Positions 36,207 through 44,207 of a DNA stretch of 64,000 bases are shown here, piece after piece. The notes below the pieces were generated by a model. That model saw nothing but the letters and a program-made list of their open reading frames with translations. It did not search any database and was not told where the DNA came from. A program made the translations under genes and the position numbers. Origin of the DNA: Polaribacter porphyrae (GTDB lineage: Bacteria > Bacteroidota > Bacteroidia > Flavobacteriales > Flavobacteriaceae); NCBI RefSeq assembly GCF_002954685.1, contig NZ_MSCN01000001.1:1300284-1364283 (forward strand). The letters run 5' to 3'. Numbering within the stretch: the first letter of the stretch is position 1; every line of letters begins with the position of its first letter.

Positions 36207-39200
36207 TTACTTTAATATATTATGGTAAATAATATTTTTATTTTTTAAGATTGGATATTCTTTTAATCTCCATACGCTTTCCAATCTTATTCCAGTATTA
36301 GCATTTTGGAAAACATTAATAGTCCCATTTGCTCCTCTAGCAAATCTTTGTGAAGCAAAATTCCATAGTGGTTTTGTAAACTCATATGAAGTCAATTTTG
36401 TCATCTTTGTAAGAAATTTCCCTGTAAATGTCATTTCTAATGTTTTAAACCCATTTGCTCTAGCAAAAGTTTCTGCAGCTACTCTGGCTTGGGAACCACC
36501 AGACCAAAAAACTCTTCCTTTACTCAAAAGCTGAAATCCTTTTCCGATTTTACCAACAGGTAGGAAAGCTAAAACAGCCATTCCTTTATTAATATTACTA
36601 TCACCCATTGTAAACTGATAGTATGCATTGGCAAAACCAAAAGGATCGTAATCTGCTATAAATTTAGCGGTTTCTTGTGCAGTTCTTACTGCTTGTTCAA
36701 AATTTGCTTCATTCTGTAAAAAATCACTGTTAGCTTTATCTATTCTATCTTCATCTCCACTAGCTATAGCTTCTTCTAAATCTTCTTCATTTTTGCTTCC
36801 ATTTAATCCTAAATAATAGTTAATGTAATCTTGAAAAGTTTTACATTTAGGACAACCTGAATTATTTTTAGTTGTTGAGCCAGAAGAAGCAAAAGTAAAA
36901 GTCCCACCATCTTGAAGTCCACGAACTGTTACAGATGTAAATCCACCTCCACCTCCCCAAAAATCATCTTTTTCAAAATTACCATCAGGGTCAATTACAT
37001 TAATTGGGTTGTTAAAACCATATCTAAAAGGAGTTAAATCTGGTCTTTTTTCTGCCATAGCATCTATGACATGCCAACGTCCAATGGATGGCTCATAGTT
37101 TCTTGCACCATAATCGTACCAATCTAATTTTTTACCATTAATAACTTCATCTTGGTACTCTTTACCATTATACTTATAGTCGTCTTGAACCCCAATAATA
37201 TTGGTGTTAAATCCTGTCATTTTCATACCAAAAGGATAGTAGTTATTTTCTTCTCTTATTTGTAAATTAGGAGAAGAGGAACTACCAATATTGGTGTAAT
37301 TCAATCGACTATTCCCTAGATGGTCTGTATATTGATATATGTATGTATAAGAACTTCCATTTACTTCTACATAACCTTCTGGATGACTAAAGTGCTTTAA
37401 TACATTATTTTCATAAATAAAACTACCTGCATAATTTGTTGTAGAAGTACCGTTGTTGATTACTTTTTTTTGTAATTTACTACCTGTAGCAGAATAAATG
37501 TACTCAATTCTTTTACTACTACCAAAATGTACTTTTGTTGGTAAATTGAGATGGTTGTATTCTATACTGGTAATTCCTTTACTTGAGTCACTAATCAAAT
37601 TACCATTGTGAGAATCATAGTCATATTGAGTTGTAGAGTGTAAACCATCGGTATTTCCTGATGCATCTTCAACCTCAACAAGTTTATTTGATGATACTGA
37701 ATAATCATAGCTTAACTCGTCAATATCATTACCTATAGCTCCCGTTCTTATAAGTTCGTCAAGATTTCCATTTTTATCATAATTATATGAGGTTTCAAAT
37801 TTACCACTTCCTGATAATAAATTATTTTCTTCTCTATAATTTGCATAAGTAATTCTACTTAAATCGTCATAACTATATTGATACCCTCTTTTTTTATAAT
37901 CACTTTTAGTCCTCCAAATGGTTTCAGAGATATTACCATCATAAAGTGGAGTGTAAACTGATGTGGTCTGGATATTTTTTGTGTTGTAGTTTATCTTAAA
38001 TGTGAATAAATCACTTCCAATATTATCAACATCATTAATATTAGTTAACCAACCTCTTACGTTATACTTATAATCTATGGTTTGTAATCCATTAGAGTTT
38101 TCAACCTGACTTTCAACAGCACCACCAACTTTTTTAGATTTTAATTCTCCTAGCTCTTTGTATTCATTATTCACAATTAATTCTTCAGCTTGTGAATTTA
38201 TTTTTTGTGTTTGTGTTAATAGTCGATCTAGATGGTCGTAAGTAAATTTATCTGTAATTATAATATCAGATTTACCTACTTTTTTATGGGTAGTTCTAAT
38301 CTCTAGAACTTTTCCAGTAAAATCATCTAGTTTGCTTTCTACAATATCAGTTGTGTTTAAATAGTCATTTTTTGTCCATATATATATAGGGCGAGCTTTT
38401 TCATCATATCCAGTTATGGTTGTTATCCATCCGTGTCCACCTAATATAAACTCTTTAGAAGTTGTAGACAATCCTTTAGTATTGTTTGTTAGTGCTTTTC
38501 CATAATAGTTTGTTTGTGGGTTGTGTGTATCTCCCCCCCAATATACATAGTCATCATAATAGTTAATTGTATAAACGTCATACCACGGAACATTGATTGG
38601 GTAAGCATTATTTGTGTAATAATACAACCCTGAACCAGTAGTAATACTTTCTATAACTGAATTAGAAGAATTTGCCGAATTTTGTACATTTATTCTAGAG
38701 CGATTATCTTTATATAAACCACTATATATAGTTCTTCCATAAGCATCATATTTAGTAAATAGCCATTCTTTGTTGGATTTAGCTCTTTGAACAGCATCTT
38801 GTGTTAAGATTGGTCTATTTACTTTATCATAAACAATATACTCCCAGCCTTTTCCTGGTATTTTTTTTTCAACTAATCTATTTTTAACATCATACCTATA
38901 TTGATAACATAATTCTGATAATTCTGTTGCAGAAACTCCATTATTGAGAGTTACTTTAGGTGGAATGACAATCAATAAATTTCCGTATTTATCATATACA
39001 TTATAAGTATCGTGAGCTATTCCATTGTTATAACTTCTTTTAAGAACTGTTATTCCTCTATAATCTTTAAAAACTTCTTCTGTGTTATTTTTTCCATCTG
39101 AAGCTTTCCAATTTTCATTTTTTGTAATAAATTTATGTAATGTAGGTGTCTTTGCATATTGATCACCTACCTGATTGGTTTGGTAAGAAACAGTGTACAT

Positions 39201-40154
39201 CCCTTTCATTACCAAATTAAGATTGCCGCTTACTGTATGATTAGCTTCTAAAACATGAACATTATCTGAATTTTCTACTAGTTTGTATTCATTTTTAATG
39301 GTATGTTCGTTATTAATTCCCTCTTTCCAGTCATTTCCTGGTGCAGCTATCTCAATTGGCAAGTTTAAAGGAGATTCTTCAAATAAAGTTTCTGAATATG
39401 GATTGATTGTATTTTGAAATTCGTTAGTATTATAATAGGCGTTTGTCTTGATTAATGCGTCTGTTCTGTATGAACCATCATTACTTAAAGAAGCATAGGG
39501 AAGGTATTGTTTTGATTGTCTTCCTAAATCATCATAAGTCATATGTGTAACAATATCTTTTTGCGATGCACTTTGTCGGATTCCTATTTGTTGAATGGGT
39601 CTTCCTAAACCATCAAAATAAGTTATGTTTTCTATTTTCTCTGAATTGTTTAAACTTGTGACGTTTGTTGTTGCTACAGTTGGAGTCACTGTATATATGT
39701 AATTCTCATTAATATTGAGTATAGTAGTACCATTGTTTGGAGGTTCAGTGATATCGATTGCTAATTGATACATAGTTTGTCCAAAATAATCTATAAAAAT
39801 GGCATGTACTCTTTTGAGACCCGTAGCTCTCCATATAATATTAATATTTGCCATTTCTTGCCCATAGTAATCCTCAAAATAGTCATTAGTCGTATTAATA
39901 TTTGTACCATTATCTACAATATCTCCTCCAGTAATTGTCCATTCAATATCTGCAGAAGCTACCCAACCATTGTAGACAGCGTCGCCTATATTATAGGAAT
40001 AACTAGTATTCAATAAAATATTTGTTGGTCCAGATAAAGTAATATCTCCATCCGTATAACTTTCTGTTGTTGTTTGAGAGAATAGATGTAGTGTAAAAAA
40101 CAATACTCCAAAAAACAAACTTTTCTTATAACCTCCTTTTCCTAGTTTTTTCAT
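36207..40154 (-). CDS. DUF6443 RHS-repeat polymorphic toxin
   Basis: The protein has 1315 residues: signal peptide (LFFTLHLFSQ), a beta-rich N-terminal part, a DUF6443 region beginning near NSEKIENITYFDGLGRPIQQ (about residue 170), many YD/RHS repeats (for example YDDLGRQSKQYLPYA and YDKNGNLDELIRTG), and the RHS core ending with YDYGARNYEPSIGRWHVIDA and FNNPINVIDPDGN (about 1075). After the core come the GCPKCK linker and a C-terminal domain of about 100 residues (WSGGSQARVAAETFARANG, SQRFARGANGTINVFQNAN) that I cannot assign to a characterised toxin. RHS shells enclose and release such tips. A small putative immunity gene follows. Confidence 0.88.
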   Translation of the reverse strand: MKKLGKGGYKKSLFFGVLFFTLHLFSQTTTESYTDGDITLSGPTNILLNTSYSYNIGDAVYNGWVASADIEWTITGGDIVDNGTNINTTNDYFEDYYGQEMANINIIWRATGLKRVHAIFIDYFGQTMYQLAIDITEPPNNGTTILNINENYIYTVTPTVATTNVTSLNNSEKIENITYFDGLGRPIQQIGIRQSASQKDIVTHMTYDDLGRQSKQYLPYASLSNDGSYRTDALIKTNAYYNTNEFQNTINPYSETLFEESPLNLPIEIAAPGNDWKEGINNEHTIKNEYKLVENSDNVHVLEANHTVSGNLNLVMKGMYTVSYQTNQVGDQYAKTPTLHKFITKNENWKASDGKNNTEEVFKDYRGITVLKRSYNNGIAHDTYNVYDKYGNLLIVIPPKVTLNNGVSATELSELCYQYRYDVKNRLVEKKIPGKGWEYIVYDKVNRPILTQDAVQRAKSNKEWLFTKYDAYGRTIYSGLYKDNRSRINVQNSANSSNSVIESITTGSGLYYYTNNAYPINVPWYDVYTINYYDDYVYWGGDTHNPQTNYYGKALTNNTKGLSTTSKEFILGGHGWITTITGYDEKARPIYIWTKNDYLNTTDIVESKLDDFTGKVLEIRTTHKKVGKSDIIITDKFTYDHLDRLLTQTQKINSQAEELIVNNEYKELGELKSKKVGGAVESQVENSNGLQTIDYKYNVRGWLTNINDVDNIGSDLFTFKINYNTKNIQTTSVYTPLYDGNISETIWRTKSDYKKRGYQYSYDDLSRITYANYREENNLLSGSGKFETSYNYDKNGNLDELIRTGAIGNDIDELSYDYSVSSNKLVEVEDASGNTDGLHSTTQYDYDSHNGNLISDSSKGITSIEYNHLNLPTKVHFGSSKRIEYIYSATGSKLQKKVINNGTSTTNYAGSFIYENNVLKHFSHPEGYVEVNGSSYTYIYQYTDHLGNSRLNYTNIGSSSSPNLQIREENNYYPFGMKMTGFNTNIIGVQDDYKYNGKEYQDEVINGKKLDWYDYGARNYEPSIGRWHVIDAMAEKRPDLTPFRYGFNNPINVIDPDGNFEKDDFWGGGGGFTSVTVRGLQDGGTFTFASSGSTTKNNSGCPKCKTFQDYINYYLGLNGSKNEEDLEEAIASGDEDRIDKANSDFLQNEANFEQAVRTAQETAKFIADYDPFGFANAYYQFTMGDSNINKGMAVLAFLPVGKIGKGFQLLSKGRVFWSGGSQARVAAETFARANGFKTLEMTFTGKFLTKMTKLTSYEFTKPLWNFASQRFARGANGTINVFQNANTGIRLESVWRLKEYPILKNKNIIYHNILK
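36550..36869 (-). repeat. Duplicated pre-toxin segment (copy in intact RHS gene)
   Basis: Direct copy of 35481-35800, 1069 bases away. It lies between the RHS core and the variable toxin domain. Confidence 0.8.
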
Positions 40155-40165
40155 CTTATTAGCAA

Positions 40166-40633
40166 TTAAATTTTATTAAAATATTGAATTAAAAATAATG
40201 GCCTCCTTTTTTTATTTTTATAAATAGCTTTTATAACCAATTGTTCAGAAGATATTTTTCTGATCTTAAATTTTAAGGTTTTCCCTCTCTCATCTGTGAG
40301 ATTTAATTTATTGCCTTCTAAAAACCACTTAAACTCTTTATTGGGAATAATTTTATTCTTTTCTATTAATGTGCCGTTATCTGTAAAAACTAACCTTTTA
40401 TTCTTATAAAATTTAGATAAACGATTTCTTCTTAACGATTTTGATAAAATTTTATTACTTATTTCAGGGTCTTCAATTCTTACTTTTTTAATTGTTTTAT
40501 TGAAGTCTAATTTCCATTTTCCTATTAAATCCTCTGTAGTGATTTGTTGCTCTACTTCTTGACCAAAACTATTTTCCGATAAAAGACATGAACAAAAAAC
40601 AAATACGGTAAAAATTATTATTTTTGTTTTCAT
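40166..40633 (-). CDS. Lipocalin-like exported protein
   Basis: This 155-residue protein has a signal peptide with a possible lipobox-like stretch (CSCLLSENSFGQE), then EDLIGKWKLDF, RLVFTDNGTLIEKN and FKWFLEGNKLNLTDERGK, the strand pattern of lipocalin-like domains in Bacteroidota. It lies between the shell-like RHS protein and the DUF6443 toxin, with gaps of 7 and 11 bases. It might be an accessory or adaptor of the toxin complex; this is inference. Confidence 0.6.
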   Translation of the reverse strand: MKTKIIIFTVFVFCSCLLSENSFGQEVEQQITTEDLIGKWKLDFNKTIKKVRIEDPEISNKILSKSLRRNRLSKFYKNKRLVFTDNGTLIEKNKIIPNKEFKWFLEGNKLNLTDERGKTLKFKIRKISSEQLVIKAIYKNKKRRPLFLIQYFNKI

Positions 40634-40640
40634 AGCGTTT

Positions 40641-43600
40641 TTAGTATTTATAGTTGTATTCGTTTTTACTTATTATATTTCCATCATGATCTGTTACTTT
40701 CTCCAATCTATTAAATTGATCATAATGATAGTTTATTGTTCTATTCCTTGGATCTGTAATATTCATCACTCCCACTAATTTTTTATGGGTATACGAGGTA
40801 ATTTGAGTATTAGGTAATGCAGTTCTTAACTCACTCATTACTTGCTTTATACTAGTGTCATTACTAAAAGTGCCTTGATTAAATTGTGATTGAATATTGT
40901 TTTGTAGTGCAAAATTCACTGCTGAATTGGATGCGTTTATAATTTCTGCAATAAGGTATGCTGAATCATATCCATAAATTCTTGTAACATAAACTCCATC
41001 CTTTCTAACATACTCTTCAATTCTTCCTTTACTATCACGAATTGTTACTTTATCTGATTCTGTAATACTTCCATCACGTGCTATAAAATTTACTTTTTCT
41101 AAAGCATATAAAGAATTTCCAAAATCTTTGTATAGGTGATCTTCTTTTGCCAAGACTTCATTATCGTGATTTTTGACAGTTATTCTTAAAGCTGTTGATA
41201 GTCTATTTTTTTGAACTAGATTATTTGAAAAAGGAAGTTGATTTACTTGCCCGTCAACTATGGGATATTCTATTTCTTTAATTACTTTATGATCTCTATC
41301 CATATTTTGGACAACCCAATAACATTCTTGACTATCTATTCCACTTTGATCGTTTGAAACACATTTTACAACTTCTTTAGTCTCTTTTACCAATAAAGGG
41401 TTTTCTTGATCAAATTCATATTTCTTAATAGTTTGTAGAATATGAAGTGCGTTATCATAATAAAAAGAAGAAGTATTTAATTCGTCAGATTGATAGTCTT
41501 TAATAACTACTTTAGTTAATAAATCTCTCTGTACTTTTAAATCTATATTTTCTGTAAATCCTCCACAAGTAGTCCCAGCTTGATTAAGTTTATATGTTCC
41601 GTTTAAATTATAACAATTGGCTAAAGGTTCATTAGAAGACTTATTTAAATATTCTAAACTTAATTTACTAAATTCTTTAGTCGTATAGGTATATTTCTTC
41701 GAGGATCTTTTCTTTCCAGATTTGGCATATGTTGTTTCAGAAAGTATTTTACCCCTCAAGAAATCTCTATCATAAAACAACATTGACGGAGCTAGTTGCT
41801 GCCATGAATTACTATAAGGAAAATGATGATCATACGTTTTTGTTGACGTAACATTATACGTTGTAATTGGTGAGCTGTAGACATACTCAACATATCCGTT
41901 GTCTATCCTATTTTTTACAGTTACCTTACCATACCCAACAAAGGCTCCTTGTGTAAATTCAACTTGAGATAATGCAGAAGAAAAAGTATCAATTCCTAAT
42001 CTTGATGTTAATTGACTTAATGTATTAGCTCCACTTCCTGTTGCACCTGTTTTTAACTTGAAAATAGCAAAAGTGGGCATTTGAATGATACCCCCATTTT
42101 CATAGGTATAATCTAAAATTTGAGTATTTCCTTTATCATCCAATAATTTTTGTGATTTAATTCGTAGTCCACCTCCTTGCTTAATTCCATTAAAATTAAA
42201 TTCATTCAATTCATACTCGTATTCATTTTCTCCACCTGTTGGAAATTTAATTTTAATTAATGAATATGTTTTTGCGTAATTAACATCTGCTTCTAATGAA
42301 TAATTACCTGTCAATTCAATTGCAGAACTATCATAAAAAGGAGTAATCTTGTTATTTTTAAAATAATACTTTGGAACTGGATTACTATTACCAGAACTAT
42401 AAGAGCCATTATTATATCCTAAAAAATCATGTGCATAAGAAGTTCTAGGAGGCATTGAAAAAGAAGAATTATTCTCATAAGTAAAAGTATGACCTGGTAA
42501 TTCAGTTTGGTCTGGAGCAACTTCGTAAACTCTATCCAAACGTAACCTTTTACTTTGTTCTGTATTGATATCTACTGGAGATTGAAAATAGCTATGAGCC
42601 AATTTTATATGTTTTACAGTATACCCATTTTGATCTTTAATTTTTATTTCAGTTAAAGCTTTTTCTCCTGTTTTATCTAATCTATTTATTCCATATATAA
42701 ACTCCACCTCTCCAAGTTCATGGATGATTTTTTTCAATCGATGCGTTACATAAAATGAAGAGTCATAAGATGTAGAAGAAACATCAGAGTCAGCTCCTCC
42801 ACCATAAGGATGCTTATTATTCATATAACTGACAGTATTGTAATTTGAATATTGTTCATATTCAAAGTCAATCATTTGATTTGTACTAGGATCTTCAATT
42901 TTATCTAACCTGTAAGAGTTAATTTGACTGTAAAAACCAAATGGTATTTCAGGAGAGCCAAAAGTATATACCAATCCATTAATACTCGTAATTTTAGTTT
43001 CTATAAAACCAAATCTTGATACATTGTCCGTTGAACCATTTCCTTTTATATAGCTTCTAGACACATAGCCTAATGTCTCATCAATTATGTTTCCTTGGTG
43101 TTCTAACTCTATGGGATCCAAATCCTTTTTATGAATATATCTAGTAGATAGACCAGGCGCTTCAGCAGAATAAAGATCAGGCTCTGGATCTCCATATGGA
43201 TTTGGAGAACCTGTATGAGCGGCAGTACTTTGAAGATTTGGATAATTATACCCTAACCAACCTGCAGGGTCGTGTGGTGCTCCAGGATATGAACCTCCAT
43301 TAGGCTTTTTAAAATCATCCATTCCCTTCACAATTCTAGTAATTACTCCCCCTGCATTCAAACTCCAATTTAATCCAACACTAGAAGCAACATCTGCTAC
43401 CTTGACACCAGATGTATTATAAGAAAGGGAAATGGGGACACTAATCTGACCTGAAGAAATGGTATATATGGGAATAGATATATTCGCTCTACCTGTATAG
43501 TTACTTACTGGAATAAAATTTACTTTTTGAAACGCTGTGATATCAGGAGATTGTGGAGTACCTCCAATAACTGTTGTAGCAGTGTACATATTTGAGTTAA

Positions 43601-43688
43601 AATTATCTCCATAATAACCATCTCCTTGTGCATTAGAAAATTGGCTACACAAAATAATTGTGAAGCAAGAAAAAATTATTTTTCTCAT
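40641..43688 (-). CDS. Large secreted RHS/SpvB-like shell protein
   Basis: From MRKIIFSCFTIILCSQFSNAQ the protein has 1015 residues; an upstream frame extension to 43712 would spoil the signal peptide. Near residue 60 it has VSNYTGRANISIPIYTISSGQISVPI, like the start of SpvB/TcB-type beta-propeller proteins. Many long beta-rich segments follow, and the C-terminus carries RHS-like repeats (NITDPRNRTINYHYDQFNRLEKVTDHDG). No core or toxin tip is present. It is the first gene of the toxin row and probably forms part of the shell or delivery complex with the DUF6443 protein. Confidence 0.75.
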   Translation of the reverse strand: MRKIIFSCFTIILCSQFSNAQGDGYYGDNFNSNMYTATTVIGGTPQSPDITAFQKVNFIPVSNYTGRANISIPIYTISSGQISVPISLSYNTSGVKVADVASSVGLNWSLNAGGVITRIVKGMDDFKKPNGGSYPGAPHDPAGWLGYNYPNLQSTAAHTGSPNPYGDPEPDLYSAEAPGLSTRYIHKKDLDPIELEHQGNIIDETLGYVSRSYIKGNGSTDNVSRFGFIETKITSINGLVYTFGSPEIPFGFYSQINSYRLDKIEDPSTNQMIDFEYEQYSNYNTVSYMNNKHPYGGGADSDVSSTSYDSSFYVTHRLKKIIHELGEVEFIYGINRLDKTGEKALTEIKIKDQNGYTVKHIKLAHSYFQSPVDINTEQSKRLRLDRVYEVAPDQTELPGHTFTYENNSSFSMPPRTSYAHDFLGYNNGSYSSGNSNPVPKYYFKNNKITPFYDSSAIELTGNYSLEADVNYAKTYSLIKIKFPTGGENEYEYELNEFNFNGIKQGGGLRIKSQKLLDDKGNTQILDYTYENGGIIQMPTFAIFKLKTGATGSGANTLSQLTSRLGIDTFSSALSQVEFTQGAFVGYGKVTVKNRIDNGYVEYVYSSPITTYNVTSTKTYDHHFPYSNSWQQLAPSMLFYDRDFLRGKILSETTYAKSGKKRSSKKYTYTTKEFSKLSLEYLNKSSNEPLANCYNLNGTYKLNQAGTTCGGFTENIDLKVQRDLLTKVVIKDYQSDELNTSSFYYDNALHILQTIKKYEFDQENPLLVKETKEVVKCVSNDQSGIDSQECYWVVQNMDRDHKVIKEIEYPIVDGQVNQLPFSNNLVQKNRLSTALRITVKNHDNEVLAKEDHLYKDFGNSLYALEKVNFIARDGSITESDKVTIRDSKGRIEEYVRKDGVYVTRIYGYDSAYLIAEIINASNSAVNFALQNNIQSQFNQGTFSNDTSIKQVMSELRTALPNTQITSYTHKKLVGVMNITDPRNRTINYHYDQFNRLEKVTDHDGNIISKNEYNYKY

Positions 43689-43712
43689 AGATATATTTTT
43701 TAAGATTAGCAA

Positions 43713-43944
43713 TTTGTTTGAACAAACTTAAATAAAGAATTCTTTTGTAAAAATGACAAATATCATCCGTGAAAAAATTTATCCTATCTCTTAAGAAAAT
43801 TTAATATGTTTGTGATTTTAGCAATTCAATTAGTGTAAAACTATTAATTACTTCTAAAGTAAAAATGATGTAGACGTTAATTTTAAGTTAAAAAGTAATT
43901 CAATTCAAATTTGTTATAATCCAAGTAAAAGGTTTATTTGATAA
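43713..43944. other. Upstream region of the RHS operon, island right end
   Basis: No gene is supported. The region holds the upstream sequence of the shell-protein gene (read to the left), with no clear promoter consensus, and AT-rich sequence up to the right tRNA-derived repeat. Confidence 0.45.
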
Positions 43945-43983
43945 ATAACCCTGAGGTCGGCAGTTCAAATCTGCTCCTCGCTA
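43945..43983 (+). repeat. Right attachment-site repeat (attR), partial tRNA-Met copy
   Basis: 39 bases identical to the 3' end of tRNA-Met (33189-33227), without the 5' half, so this is not a working tRNA. A terminator follows just as it does after the true tRNA. Confidence 0.85.
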
Positions 43984-43988
43984 TGAAA

Positions 43989-44014
43989 AAAGCCGTGTCT
44001 AACATGGCTTTTTT
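43989..44014 (+). terminator. Terminator after the tRNA-Met 3' copy
   Basis: AGCCGTG pairs with CATGGCT (one G-U pair) around TCTAA and is followed by a T run. It is probably the original terminator of the tRNA gene before the island inserted. Confidence 0.7.
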
Positions 44015-44207
44015 TAATTTACTTACTATTCTTATTTGTAGTTTTGTTAAGCTTAAGTTATTATTTTAGAATTCTTTCTTCATTTATCCAAACAAAAAAG
44101 AAATGCAATATTTAAGTTGATTATTTGTTTGTTTTAATCTCTTCGTCAGATTTGACTCTATAAGTTTGTTCTTGGATATTATCTCTCAAAATTACTAGCA
44201 TTTTCTA

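Larger units (their letters stand above)
33154..43983. mobile_element. tRNA-Met genomic island with RHS toxin locus, integrase lost
   Basis: The segment is bounded by an intact tRNA-Met and a 39-base exact repeat of its 3' end. All protein genes within run on the minus strand and belong to an RHS polymorphic-toxin locus plus small unknown genes. No tyrosine recombinase, transposase or plasmid gene is seen, so the island is probably immobile or needs help in trans. Island status is inferred from the repeats; the genes inside are typical accessory genes. Confidence 0.75.

Noticed and set aside
43945..43983. Second tRNA-Met gene
   Set aside because: Only the 3' half is present; the acceptor 5' strand, D arm and anticodon are missing, so it is an attachment-site copy.
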